A stretch of 64,000 bases of DNA from Hyalangium versicolor. GTDB taxonomy: Bacteria > Myxococcota > Myxococcia > Myxococcales > Myxococcaceae. Location: positions 62,001 to 126,000 of the forward strand of contig NZ_JAHXBF010000011.1 of NCBI RefSeq assembly GCF_020103695.1, given 5' to 3'. A model generated the notes under the pieces. It saw only the letters and a list, made by a program, of their open reading frames with translations. It was not told the DNA's origin and searched no databases. This document shows, piece after piece, positions 26,726 through 35,637 of this stretch. The position numbers and the translations under genes were made by a program. The first letter of the stretch is position 1, and each line of letters starts with the position of its first letter.

Positions 26726-27658
26726 TCATAGAGCCCGCGGTCCCGCGAGCTGACTGCTGAAACACCGGACACCGAGCTCCAGCAGCTTCGCCACCGCCGG
26801 CTCGGGCTCGAGGAACAGACCAATCACGGCGCCACCATCTCCACCCGCCCCCGTCAGCTTCGCGCCCAGCGCCCCGAGGCCGCGCAGCCGGTACACCATG
26901 TCCTCCAGCGGCGGAGAGGAAAGCCCCAGCGCCGACAGCAGGCCCTGGTTGACGTTCATCGCGTCCCCCAGCGCCTCGAGATCTCCCGCCTCCACGGCCT
27001 TCGCGCCCTCCGTGGCCACCGCCCCGATCTCCTCGAACAGGCGGCCATAGCGAGCCGACCAGCGAGCCTGGCGCTCGCGCAGCGCTCCCACCGTCTTCTT
27101 CGTGGGGCTGCGCTCGCCCACCAGCACCACCAGCACCTTGAGCGGCCGAGAGCTCTTCACCACCCGCACCCGCCCCGCCGACTGGTTCGGCAGCCGCTTG
27201 TAGAGGATGAGCTGCTGCTCGGCGCTCGTGGTGTGGTCCACGCCGGAGGGAGTGCCGTGAAACTCCTGCTCCATCTCCAGCGCCAGCCGGGCCACCTCGC
27301 GCGGCACGTCCTTGCGCCCGGCCGCCTTCAGCAGCACTCGAGAGTACGCCACCGACAACGCAGCCGAGCTACCCAGCCCCATGGAGAGCGGGAGCTCGGA
27401 CTCCATCGTCACCTTCACTCCGGGCTCGCCGCACAGCCGGGCCGCGCGCCGGAAGGCATTGTTGAGCAGTGCCTTCTGAGTCCGGGACAGCGTCCCCGGC
27501 AGCGCCAGTTGGCACCGTTTGGAGGCCACACCCCGCGCCGTCACCCCGTAGCTCAGGGGACCCGCGAGCGCCGGGTGCCCATAAACCACGCTGTGCTCGC
27601 CCAGCAGAATGACCTTGCCCGCACCGAAGCCCACCCAGGGCGTCGTCTGTCGATCCAT
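26726..27658 (-). CDS. mvk: Mevalonate kinase
   Basis: Phosphorylates mevalonate. The protein has 310 aa from the ATG at 27658. GHMP motifs: VILLGEHSVVYGHPAL, LPLSMGLGSSAALSVA, GTPSGVDHTTS, and KLTGAGGDGGAVIGL. The start has no normal ribosome site: the bases in front read CCCTCCTTAT, the complement of an SD, so translation probably depends on coupling to mvaA 16 bp upstream. Confidence 0.95.
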   Translation of the reverse strand: MDRQTTPWVGFGAGKVILLGEHSVVYGHPALAGPLSYGVTARGVASKRCQLALPGTLSRTQKALLNNAFRRAARLCGEPGVKVTMESELPLSMGLGSSAALSVAYSRVLLKAAGRKDVPREVARLALEMEQEFHGTPSGVDHTTSAEQQLILYKRLPNQSAGRVRVVKSSRPLKVLVVLVGERSPTKKTVGALRERQARWSARYGRLFEEIGAVATEGAKAVEAGDLEALGDAMNVNQGLLSALGLSSPPLEDMVYRLRGLGALGAKLTGAGGDGGAVIGLFLEPEPAVAKLLELGVRCFSSQLAGPRAL

Positions 27659-27674
27659 ATAAGGAGGGAAATAC

Positions 27675-29003
27675 CTAGCTGGTGGTGCCCGTGGCCTGAG
27701 CGGCCTCGTCCGCCGTCAACGCGGCGATGATCTCCCGGGCCTTCTCCACCTTCACGTGCCCGACCTTGACCAGTTCGTTGGCGATGCGCTCCACCCAGTC
27801 CCCGCGAGCCCCCGCCGTCACCGCCACGCACCGCGCGTGCAACGCCATATGGCCCTTCTGGATGCCCACGCTGCCCAGAGCGCGCAGCGCCGCGAAGTTC
27901 TGCGCCAGCCCCACCGCCGCGATCACCATGGACAGCTCGCGCGCCGAGTTCACCCGCATCAGCTTGAGCGCCACCTGCACGCCCGGGTGGACCTTGATGG
28001 GCCCGCCCACCGTGCCCAGCGCCATGGGCAGCTCGATGCGCCCCACCAGGTGTCCTTCCTCCAGGTACCAGGTGGACAGCGGCCGGTACTGCCCCTCGCG
28101 GCACGCGAAGGCATGCGCTCCCGCCTCGATGGCTCGCCAGTCCTGCCCCGTGGCGATCGCCACCGCGTCGATGCCGTTCATCACGCCCTTGTTGTGCGTG
28201 GCCGCCCGGTACGGGTCCGCCTGGGCGAAGCGGCTGGCCTGAGCAATGCCCTCGGCGATGGACTCGCCCGGCATCTCGAAGTCCGCCAGCAGTGGCACCG
28301 GGATGCGGCACATGGCCCGCGACAGCCGCTTGTCCGCCAGGTTCGACAGGATGCGCAGGTACACCTTGCCGCCGGTGAGCTGCTCGATGAACGGCGCCAC
28401 GCCCTCGGCCATGGTGTTGATGAGGTTGGCGCCCATGGCCTCCTGAGTGTCGATGATCAGGTGGACGATGAGCAGCGGCTCACCGCGCGGGCCCTCGGGG
28501 GCCGGCAGCAAGCGGACCTCCACGTCCTTGGCTCCGCCGCCTCGGGCCACCATGGCTGGATGGAAGCTGTTGGCCAGCGCCAGGATCTGCTCCTTGGACT
28601 CCAGGATCTTCTGCGAGGCCTCGGAAGGATCCCCGAAGCGCGTCACCTGCACCTGGCCGATCATCATCGAGGTGTCGGCCTCGGCGGTGAAGCCACCGGC
28701 CTCACGGACGATCTTGGCGGCGAAGGACACCGCGGCCACCACCGAGGGCTCCTCGACGGCCATGGGCACGATGTAGTCGCGCCCGTTGACCAGCATGTTG
28801 AGCCCCAGGCCCAGCGGGAGCGAGAACGTGCCTACGGCGTTCTCGATCATCTGGTTGGCGAGCACAGGGCGCAGGGTGCCCACGCCGCGCAGCATCTCCA
28901 GCTCGTCTTCCTCGAGGCGGAACATCCGGGCGAGCTGCGCGAGCCGCTCCTCCATGGGCAGCTTGTGGAACCCTGCGAGCCTGGACGTCACGGTGTCAGA
29001 CAT
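27675..29003 (-). CDS. mvaA: Hydroxymethylglutaryl-CoA reductase, class II type
   Basis: Reduces HMG-CoA to mevalonate, the committed step. The protein has 442 aa; ATG at 29003 with GGAAGG upstream. Class II features: ENAVGTFSLPLGLGLN near residue 55, catalytic Glu in AVEEPSVVAAV, Lys in SNLADKRLSRA, Asp in NKGVMNGIDAVA, His in KGHMALHARC. The class II form is used biosynthetically in some bacteria. HMG-CoA synthase is not next door, so it must be encoded elsewhere. Confidence 0.96.
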   Translation of the reverse strand: MSDTVTSRLAGFHKLPMEERLAQLARMFRLEEDELEMLRGVGTLRPVLANQMIENAVGTFSLPLGLGLNMLVNGRDYIVPMAVEEPSVVAAVSFAAKIVREAGGFTAEADTSMMIGQVQVTRFGDPSEASQKILESKEQILALANSFHPAMVARGGGAKDVEVRLLPAPEGPRGEPLLIVHLIIDTQEAMGANLINTMAEGVAPFIEQLTGGKVYLRILSNLADKRLSRAMCRIPVPLLADFEMPGESIAEGIAQASRFAQADPYRAATHNKGVMNGIDAVAIATGQDWRAIEAGAHAFACREGQYRPLSTWYLEEGHLVGRIELPMALGTVGGPIKVHPGVQVALKLMRVNSARELSMVIAAVGLAQNFAALRALGSVGIQKGHMALHARCVAVTAGARGDWVERIANELVKVGHVKVEKAREIIAALTADEAAQATGTTS

Positions 29004-29045
29004 GTCTTTACCTTCCCAACCTTCTAAGGCGGAGCGAGCGCCCCT

Positions 29046-30104
29046 CTACAGTGCTGCGAGCCAATCCTTCAACTCCCCGGTCATCACCACCGGCTTGCGC
29101 CTCAGCTCCGCGCAGCTCTTGCTACCGGTGAGGACGAGGGCCTGGCGCAGTCCCGCAAGAATGACCTGAAGAGCCCGTTCCGCGCCATCCAGGCCCCCTT
29201 CCTGCTGTGCCCGGAACAGCGGCAGGGCCATGCCACCCAGGTCCGCGCCGAGCGCGATCACCTTGGCCACCTCCAGCCCCGTGCGGATACCTCCCGAAGC
29301 CACCAGACGGACCTCAGGCCCCACGGCCCGGCGCACCGATGCCGTGGCCGCGGCGGTAGGAATGCCCCAGCTCGAATACTCGGCGCCCAGTTGAGCGAGC
29401 AGGCCCGAGGCCCGGAGCTGCTCCACGCGCACCCACGAGGTGCCGCCCAGCCCGGAGACGTCGATGTTGCGCACGCCCAGCTCCGCCAGGCGCCGCGCCA
29501 CCTCCGGGCCGATACCGCACCCCGTCTCCTTCACCATCAGCCGATCTCCGAAGGCCTTCACCAGAGACGCGACCACGGGATAGCCGCCACGGAAGTCGCG
29601 ATCACCCTCGGGCTGGGTGAGTTCCTGGCCGGCGTTCAGATGCAGCGCCATGCCGTCCGCGCCAATGGCGTCCGCCAGCCGGCGCACTCCGTCCACGCCC
29701 ATCTGCACCGCCTGATACAGGCCGATGTTGCCCACCAGCGCCACCGTCGGGGCCACGTCCCTGACCTGATAGGTCGCCGCGCGCGCGGTGGACTCGGCCA
29801 TGGCGCGCTGACTGCCCACTCCGAAGGCCAACCCGTGCCGCTCGGCCAGCGTGGCGAGATCTCGATTCACCTGCCCCGCGCGCTCGGTGCCGCCCGTCAT
29901 GCCGGTGACGAGAAGCGGGTAGCGCAGGCGCTTGCCGAGAAAGGGCGTGGAAAGATCCGCCTCTTCGACATCCATCTCCGGCATGGCGCAATGCACCAGC
30001 TTCACGCACTCGAGCAGCGTGCTGTTCTGCGCTGGCTCAACATCTCCGGTGGCACACAAATCGAGATGGGCATCCTTCCGATTTGCTGTGATCTGATCAC
30101 CCAT
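29046..30104 (-). CDS. fni: Isopentenyl-diphosphate isomerase, type 2
   Basis: FMN-dependent interconversion of IPP and DMAPP. The protein has 352 aa; ATG at 30104. Features: the N-terminal RKDAHLDLC segment, MTGGTERAGQVNRDL, the FMN/phosphate-binding IDVSGLGGTSWVRVE and ASGGIRTGLEVAKVI, and GADLGGMALPLFRA. First gene of the mevalonate cluster, 42 bp ahead of mvaA; a promoter should lie in 30105-30264, where I see only weak candidates (TTGCAC, with an AT-rich TAAAAA 18 bp on). Confidence 0.94.
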   Translation of the reverse strand: MGDQITANRKDAHLDLCATGDVEPAQNSTLLECVKLVHCAMPEMDVEEADLSTPFLGKRLRYPLLVTGMTGGTERAGQVNRDLATLAERHGLAFGVGSQRAMAESTARAATYQVRDVAPTVALVGNIGLYQAVQMGVDGVRRLADAIGADGMALHLNAGQELTQPEGDRDFRGGYPVVASLVKAFGDRLMVKETGCGIGPEVARRLAELGVRNIDVSGLGGTSWVRVEQLRASGLLAQLGAEYSSWGIPTAAATASVRRAVGPEVRLVASGGIRTGLEVAKVIALGADLGGMALPLFRAQQEGGLDGAERALQVILAGLRQALVLTGSKSCAELRRKPVVMTGELKDWLAAL

Positions 30105-30264
30105 GGAGCCCGAGCCCTCGTGACAGGCAGGTGTGCAGCTAAGTGCCTGATTGGTCGGGGATTTTTAGCAAGTGAGAGGGGGGTGGTGCAAGACAAAGGG
30201 GGGCAAGCGGTCGCTTGACATGACCGGATGGACGTCCCCCGGCCCCGAGCGGTAAGCAGGTGGG

Positions 30265-30675
30265 GTGAGCACCTCGCCTCCGAAGGTGGCCGTCTTCCTG
30301 CACAGCGGAGACTACGATCGCGTCCATCAGGGGTTGTCCATCGCCGCCGCAGCGGTGGCCTCCGGGCGGCGGGCGGAGGTGTACCTCTTCTGGTGGGCCC
30401 TGGAGCGCTTCCTCCAGGATCGGCTGGACGAGCCGGACTTCCAGCCTCCGCGGGAGGACGTGGCGGATCGCTTCGAGACGCGCCGCATGCCCACGCTGCG
30501 CGCCCTGCTGGAGTACCTGCGCGAGTCCGGGCTGTGTACGGTGAACGGCTGCACCGGCTCCCTGGCGGCGCTGGGAGGCGAACCGGTAGCAGACAAGCAG
30601 ACGATCGACGGCTGGGTAGGCTGGACTGCCATCCTGCAGAGAACTGCTGGAGTGGTTGACCGCTTCTACCTTTGA
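30265..30675 (+). CDS. DsrE/DsrF-like protein
   Basis: Small protein of the DsrE-like sulfur-relay / peroxiredoxin-like fold. The protein has 136 aa from a GTG at 30265 (AGGTGGG just before). N-terminal KVAVFLHSGDYDRVHQGLSIA and the VASGRRAEVYLFWWALERF pattern fit DsrE. A cysteine pair occurs in GLCTVNGCTGSL. The family binds or transfers sulfur, but no sulfur-relay partner is nearby. Divergent from the mevalonate cluster. Confidence 0.7.
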   Translation: MSTSPPKVAVFLHSGDYDRVHQGLSIAAAAVASGRRAEVYLFWWALERFLQDRLDEPDFQPPREDVADRFETRRMPTLRALLEYLRESGLCTVNGCTGSLAALGGEPVADKQTIDGWVGWTAILQRTAGVVDRFYL

Positions 30676-30752
30676 GGTCCGAGCGATTGGATTGACGGGG
30701 CCCCGTGCCTGTTTACGTTCCCGAGAGCAAGAAGGGAGCGACACAGCACACC

Positions 30753-31700
30753 ATGTCCTACTACAGCAGTACCTATGACACGACCCCTCGCGGAGGGGCC
30801 CCGCTGCGAGGGAGCGGCTGGCACCGGCTGGGCAATGCGCTCAAGACGACGGTGCTGCTGGCCGGGCTCACGGCGCTCGTGCTGCTGATCGGTCAGAAGC
30901 TGGGCGGTCCTCGGGGGCTCGCCATGGCGGGCTTCTTCGTCGTGGTGATGAACTTCGTCTCGTATTGGTTCAGCGACAAGATCGCGCTGGCCATGCACGG
31001 GGCCCAGCCACTGGAGCGAAGCCAGGCGCCGTGGCTGCACGAGATGGTGGAGGAGTTGGCGGCCCGAGCGGGCATGCCCAAGCCGAAGGTGTACCTGCTG
31101 CCTACGCACGCGCCCAATGCGTTCGCCACGGGCCGCAGCCCGAAGCACGCTGCAGTGGCGGTGACGGCCGGCATCATGGAAATCCTCGATCGCCGCGAGC
31201 TGCGAGGCGTCCTGGCGCACGAGCTGGCGCACGTGCGCAACCGAGACACGCTGATCGGCACGGTGGCCGCCACGCTCGCGGGAGTGATCAGTTACGCGGC
31301 GCAGATGCTGTTCTGGTTTGGCGGCTCGATGCTGAGCCGGAACCAGGACGAGGACGATGGCATCGCGGGCGCGCTGTCGAGCCTGGGCCTGCTGCTGGTG
31401 GCGCCGATCGCGGCCACGTTGCTGCAGTTGGCGGTGAGCCGCTCGCGCGAGTACGGCGCGGACGCCACGGGTGCGGAGCTGAGCGGCGATCCCGAGGCGC
31501 TGGCGAGCGCGTTGCTGAAGCTGGAGCGAGGCGCGCAGCTGATGCCCTATGACCGGGCGCCGGCGACGTCGCACCTGTTCATCGTCAACCCGCTGTCGGG
31601 TAGGGCGGTGATGGCGCTGTTCTCCACGCACCCGCCGATTCCTGAGCGCGTGCGGCGGCTGCAGGCCATGGGCACGCGGTCCTGGCGCTCGGGGTTCTAG
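30753..31700 (+). CDS. htpX: HtpX-like M48 membrane metalloprotease
   Basis: Zinc endopeptidase of the inner membrane that degrades damaged membrane proteins. The protein has 315 aa from the ATG at 30753; a GTG at 30705 could extend it by 16 residues. Two N-terminal membrane segments (TVLLAGLTALVLLIG and MAGFFVVVMNFVSYWF), zinc motif HELAH in LRGVLAHELAHVRNRDT, a downstream Glu in SREYGADATGAEL, two further hydrophobic stretches, and STHPPIPERVRRL at the C-terminus. The C-terminal pattern and length match HtpX. Confidence 0.88.
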   Translation: MSYYSSTYDTTPRGGAPLRGSGWHRLGNALKTTVLLAGLTALVLLIGQKLGGPRGLAMAGFFVVVMNFVSYWFSDKIALAMHGAQPLERSQAPWLHEMVEELAARAGMPKPKVYLLPTHAPNAFATGRSPKHAAVAVTAGIMEILDRRELRGVLAHELAHVRNRDTLIGTVAATLAGVISYAAQMLFWFGGSMLSRNQDEDDGIAGALSSLGLLLVAPIAATLLQLAVSRSREYGADATGAELSGDPEALASALLKLERGAQLMPYDRAPATSHLFIVNPLSGRAVMALFSTHPPIPERVRRLQAMGTRSWRSGF

Positions 31701-31713
31701 GCAGCGGCCGAAG

Positions 31714-32598
31714 CTACCCGGCGGCCTGGATGGGCTCCCGCTGAGCCTCCGAGGCCGCCGTGGGCAGCGAGTCGATCGCGTCGAACCTCTCGAACGGGTT
31801 CTCGAGCATCTCGCGCATGGTGTTGGCGAGGATGCCTGCGTGGAACCCGTCGATGAAGCGATGGTCGAAGGACGCGCTCACATTCATCACCTTGCCCGCA
31901 ACGACCTTTCCGTCCTCCACCACGGGGGCATCCTTCACGGCGCCCGGGGCCACGAAGATGGGCACGCGCGTGTAGGGCACGAGCGGGACGTAGGCGGTGT
32001 CCAGCCCGAGCGAGCCGACGTTGGTGATGATGACGGAGCCGAAGGCATCCTTGGGCATGCCGATCCCGGAGAGATCCAGGTTCAGCGTGTACATGAGGAA
32101 GCCTATGAGCCACGTGAAGAGGTTGAGGAACATGTAGGGGAGCTTCTGGATGGTCCCCTTGCCCTTCTCGAGGGCCACATCGCGGCGCTCGCGGACGCGG
32201 CGCACGGCCTCCTCCATCTCGCGGGCGATATCGAGCAGGCTCTTGTTGTCCGCGTGATCGATCTTGGCGGAGGTGAGATCCACCTTCCCACCGTCGGTCT
32301 GCACCACGAGCGCGGAGATCGTCACCACCTTGCGCAGGTAGATCTTGTTGAAGCGCAGGAGGGCATTGGCCTCGGGGCAGCGGCGGAGAGCCTCGGCCAT
32401 GGCCTTGGTGACGAGATGCGTCACGGTGAGGCGGTGGCCGCTGCGCTGACGGAAGGCCTCGATATAGGCCAGGGCCTTGTCCATGCGGATGGTGAGGGTG
32501 CCGTAGACGGTGGGATCGTAGGTCGTCTTCCAGCTGCCGATGGCCAGCTTGCGAAAGCTTGAGATGTCCGTCTTGGGGGTGAGTTCCAGGTGCGCCAT
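31714..32598 (-). CDS. Stand-alone 2-oxo acid dehydrogenase E2 acyltransferase catalytic domain
   Basis: The protein has 294 aa from the ATG at 32598, GAGG upstream. It resembles the C-terminal catalytic domain of E2 acyltransferases (RLTVTHLVTKAMAEALRR, GSVIITNVGSLGLDTAYVPL, and the catalytic HRFIDG in SFDHRFIDGFHAG), but it lacks the lipoyl and E1/E3-binding domains. A hydrophobic stretch (MFLNLFTWLIGFLMYTLNL) interrupts the middle and may be membrane-associated. No E1 or E3 gene is near. It could be an acyltransferase with CoA-bound donors, a role I infer and cannot confirm. Confidence 0.75.
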   Translation of the reverse strand: MAHLELTPKTDISSFRKLAIGSWKTTYDPTVYGTLTIRMDKALAYIEAFRQRSGHRLTVTHLVTKAMAEALRRCPEANALLRFNKIYLRKVVTISALVVQTDGGKVDLTSAKIDHADNKSLLDIAREMEEAVRRVRERRDVALEKGKGTIQKLPYMFLNLFTWLIGFLMYTLNLDLSGIGMPKDAFGSVIITNVGSLGLDTAYVPLVPYTRVPIFVAPGAVKDAPVVEDGKVVAGKVMNVSASFDHRFIDGFHAGILANTMREMLENPFERFDAIDSLPTAASEAQREPIQAAG

Positions 32599-32802
32599 GA
32601 CGCGATGACCTCGTGGCGATGCAAGTTCCCCAGCATCGCCGAGATTCTCAGCCCGCAGGAAGCCCCCCAGATAAAGGAAGGGCTCGGCAGGTTGGCCGCC
32701 GTCAAATAGATGCCAGCCAGAAGCGAACTCGACGCCTCGCTCGCCCGGGTGTGCGCCTGCAAGCCACGCGGGCAAGACTCCCCCTTGGGGACTACACGAC
32801 TA

Positions 32803-32830
32803 TTGACGTGCCGTTGCCGGAAGTTAGGCT
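32803..32830 (+). promoter_or_regulatory. Candidate promoter of the membrane coiled-coil gene
   Basis: TTGACG (32803-32808), 16-bp spacer, TAGGCT (32825-32830; three of six consensus matches), 40 bp before the chosen start codon. The -10 is weak. The rest of the 271-bp divergent gap (32599-32869) shows nothing else I can name. Confidence 0.4.
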
Positions 32831-32869
32831 GCGGCGCTTTTTTTGCAGTCCCTTGTGGAGGTAGCACTC

Positions 32870-33964
32870 GTGCTGGTTGCCCTCATCCTCGTATCCATCG
32901 GCTTTGCCGTCACGCTCGGCATGCTGCTCTTCGGCTCGAACCGAGCCGCTATCCCCACTCCCACCGTGAAGGGAGAACTGGAGGACGCGTCCAAGGCTCG
33001 CGCCCGCGCTGAGTCCGAACTCGAGCGCAAGCAGAAGGAACTCGACGAGCAGCGTTCACAGCTCCAGGACGTCAAGGAGCAGCTCAAGCAGGCCAAGCGC
33101 AAGCTCTACGATCAGAAGGAGTCCGAGAAGGGCGATCGAGACCTCCAGAAGGCCCGCACCGATACCGAGCGCCAGGCCTCCGTCCAGTTGGAGGTGGTGC
33201 GAGTCGAGCTCGCCAACGCCCTCGCCGAGGTGGAGCGCCTGCGCGGCGAGCAGGGCGGCGGTGCCCGTCAGCGCCGTGCCCCCGCTCCGCAGCCCGCTGC
33301 CCCGGCGGCTCCCGCTGCCCCGGCGGCTCCTGCTGCTCCGGCCGCCACCAGCGCCCCCGCCACCGGGCAGATCTCCGCCCCGGCCCAGGAGGGAGAGCAC
33401 GTGGTGACGGCCGCCGTCCAGGTCACTCCGGCCGCTGAGCCCGCCGCGGAGAAGGACAGGGGCGCTCGCCGCTACCGTGAGCTCAACGACGCGGACCGCG
33501 AGAAGATGGAGCGCCTGGAGCACACCGCCAACAAGGAGCGCAGCCGCGCCTCGGAGCTGGACCGCGAGCTGCGCCGGGCGAAGGGCCAGCGAGAGACACA
33601 GCAGCGCATCTACAACGCCACCAAGGGCGAGCTGGATCTCCAGAAGGACAAGTTCAAGGCCCTGGAGAAGCGCCTGAACCGCACCCTGCTGGAGCGGGAC
33701 CTGCTGCGCCGGGCCATCAAGGACCTGGAGAAGAAGACGGGCATGCTGGCCGATCGCACCGAGCTGACGCCGGACGAGGTGGCCGCCAGCGACCAGCGCA
33801 CCGAGGAGGCCGCGAAGGAGCGTGCCGCCGCCGAGGCCCAGCGCACCGCCGCGCAGGCCCAGGCCGAGGCAGAGGCCGCCAAGCCCGCCGAGACTCCCGC
33901 GGCTCCGAGCGAGTCCTCCGCCGCTCCGGCCGAGGCTGACAAGTCCACGGCGCCCAGCGCCTGA
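32870..33964 (+). CDS. Membrane-anchored coiled-coil protein with Ala/Pro repeat linker
   Basis: The protein has 364 aa. The GTG at 32870 is chosen because GGAGG precedes it by eight bases; an upstream TTG gives nine more residues. N-terminal membrane helix (LVALILVSIGFAVTLGMLLF), a charged coiled coil (about 35-135), a Pro-Ala linker made of near-identical PAAPAA units (33290-33345), a second coiled coil (RYRELNDADREKMERLEHTANKER onward to about 300), and an Ala/Glu-rich tail. It is not a recognised family. It may act as an envelope scaffold or a tether. Confidence 0.65.
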   Translation: MLVALILVSIGFAVTLGMLLFGSNRAAIPTPTVKGELEDASKARARAESELERKQKELDEQRSQLQDVKEQLKQAKRKLYDQKESEKGDRDLQKARTDTERQASVQLEVVRVELANALAEVERLRGEQGGGARQRRAPAPQPAAPAAPAAPAAPAAPAATSAPATGQISAPAQEGEHVVTAAVQVTPAAEPAAEKDRGARRYRELNDADREKMERLEHTANKERSRASELDRELRRAKGQRETQQRIYNATKGELDLQKDKFKALEKRLNRTLLERDLLRRAIKDLEKKTGMLADRTELTPDEVAASDQRTEEAAKERAAAEAQRTAAQAQAEAEAAKPAETPAAPSESSAAPAEADKSTAPSA

Positions 33965-33988
33965 TCCAGCGCCCAGCGCCTCGCACCG

Positions 33989-34017
33989 GGCCCCTCCTCC
34001 CCTTGGGACGAGGGGCC
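33989..34017. terminator. Hairpin between convergent genes, possible bidirectional terminator
   Basis: GGCCCCTC (33989-33996) and GAGGGGCC (34010-34017) pair perfectly over a 13-nt loop between the convergent coiled-coil and kelch-like genes. There is no strong T-tract, so termination may be partial. Confidence 0.45.
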
Positions 34018-34025
34018 TTCGTGTC

Positions 34026-35567
34026 TCAGTCGCGAGGCACGGGCATGAAGATGTAGAGCCCCGTCGCGGGCTGCGGAACGCCGCCACTCTCCGCCAATCC
34101 GCCCGCGACGAGCACCGAGCCATCCGGCAGCAACGTGCAGGTGTGCAGGTAGCGCGCCGGAGACACGGGCAGCATCCCAAGCGCACCGCCCGTCGCGTTC
34201 GTGGTGGGCGTGAGCAGCTCGGTGGCACCCATGCTCTCGAGCCCGTTCTCGAAGCCGATCCTCCGCCCTCCCACCGTGAGCACCCGCCCATCCGGCAGGC
34301 TCACCGCGCAGAGCTCTCCCCGCGCCACAATGGACGGCCCCGCAGCCACGAAGGAAGAGCCCTCCCTCAAGCCGATCAGCTCCGATGCGGCCACGGCCCT
34401 GGACCCGTTGTCCACGGGCCCGGGCGTGGAGTAGCCACCCATCACGAGCAGCTTCTGCCCATCATCGTAGGCCGCGACCGCTGCATCCCGGCGGGGCTGG
34501 CGAAGCGCCACGCTGGTGCTGGTGAGCGCGAAGGTGCTCCCATCGAAGGCGAACGTCAGCACCTCGCGGGACAGATTGGTTCCATCCGAGCCGCCAACGA
34601 CAGCGATCCGCTGTTGGTCCGCGAGCGTCACCAGGGCCGCTCCCATCCGAGGCACGGAGGTAGGCACCGCGAAGCTCCGGCCCGCCGTGGGCTCCACGCC
34701 CTCGGGCGCAGTAACCACCGTGCCGGCCACTCCGATACCGCCCACCAGAAGAACCCGGCCGTCCCCGTCTGCCGCTGCCGCATGGCGGGTGCGCGCAGTG
34801 GACAGCTCGAATGAGTCGACCTGCTCCGTCGCCGGATCGAACACCGCCCCGGTGCTCAGAGGAACGGCCACATCACCTAAAGCCTGCGTCTCACCGCCAA
34901 TCCAGGCCACGCGCCCGTCCGGAGTCCGCGAGGCCGTGTGGAACGCCCGGCGAGCCCCACCGAGCCCCGGGTCCGGCAGGTAGCTGAGCGTGCGCGCCTG
35001 GGGATCGAAGAGCTCCACGGAGCCGATGGTCTCGGTCTGCCCGTCGGGGTTCACCCGGAGCCCTCCGGCGATGACGACCCGGCCGTCCTCCAGCAGGGTG
35101 GCCGTGTGAGCGGCCCGCGCATCGGTCAGGTCCAGGCAGGTCCCCGCACTCTGCGCGCTCTCCACCGGGGCGAAGATATTGACGCGGCGCAGGATGACCT
35201 GGATGGGAGCGGCGGGGGCTCCTTCCTCCGGCATGACGAAGGGGAGCGAGCGGCCCACGGCGACCACCGAGCCCGCACTGCTGGGCTCCCCCGTATAGGC
35301 TCGAACCTCGAGCACCCGGCCCGCTCCGGGGGGAGTGACGGGGATGTCCTCGGGTTGCAGATCGACGGGAGCAATGCGCTCGATGGGGGCGTCCAGGCCC
35401 TCACCCGTGACACGCAGGAGAAAGTGGGTGACGCCGTCCAGCGGACGCGGCCGTTCACAACTGCTCGAAATGAGCTGAAGCTGTGGAGCGGCCCCCTGCT
35501 CCTGGCACGCGGGAGCAAGGGCCAGCACGGCCGCAAGGAAGGCGGGACGAGAATAGCGTGGCCACAT
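34026..35567 (-). CDS. Kelch-repeat/beta-propeller lipoprotein
   Basis: The protein has 513 aa from the ATG at 35567. Signal peptide and lipobox (VLALAPAC, Cys19). After an immunoglobulin-like region (THFLLRVTGEG), at least five kelch-type repeats occur, each with the RVVIAGG / RVLLVGG / KLLVMGG / RVLTVGG / SVLVAGG strand and an AAHTATLLEDG or HTCTLLPDG turn. These proteins are common outer-membrane or secreted proteins in myxobacteria. Divergent from the sensor kinase 70 bp away. Function unknown. Confidence 0.8.
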   Translation of the reverse strand: MWPRYSRPAFLAAVLALAPACQEQGAAPQLQLISSSCERPRPLDGVTHFLLRVTGEGLDAPIERIAPVDLQPEDIPVTPPGAGRVLEVRAYTGEPSSAGSVVAVGRSLPFVMPEEGAPAAPIQVILRRVNIFAPVESAQSAGTCLDLTDARAAHTATLLEDGRVVIAGGLRVNPDGQTETIGSVELFDPQARTLSYLPDPGLGGARRAFHTASRTPDGRVAWIGGETQALGDVAVPLSTGAVFDPATEQVDSFELSTARTRHAAAADGDGRVLLVGGIGVAGTVVTAPEGVEPTAGRSFAVPTSVPRMGAALVTLADQQRIAVVGGSDGTNLSREVLTFAFDGSTFALTSTSVALRQPRRDAAVAAYDDGQKLLVMGGYSTPGPVDNGSRAVAASELIGLREGSSFVAAGPSIVARGELCAVSLPDGRVLTVGGRRIGFENGLESMGATELLTPTTNATGGALGMLPVSPARYLHTCTLLPDGSVLVAGGLAESGGVPQPATGLYIFMPVPRD

Positions 35568-35637
35568 ACAAGGCCACCGTATCAGCTTGCGCTCGGGCCG
35601 GCGCGAGCGTAGCGATGGACAGGCCAGACTCTCCGTG

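Noticed and set aside
27659..27674. CCCTCCTT before the mvk start, which equals the 16S rRNA 3' tail
   Set aside because: It cannot act as a ribosome site on this strand. Coupling to mvaA explains translation; the match is probably chance.
30225..30264. TTGACA-like motif in front of the DsrE-like gene as a promoter
   Set aside because: No AT-rich -10 element at any suitable spacing before the start codon.
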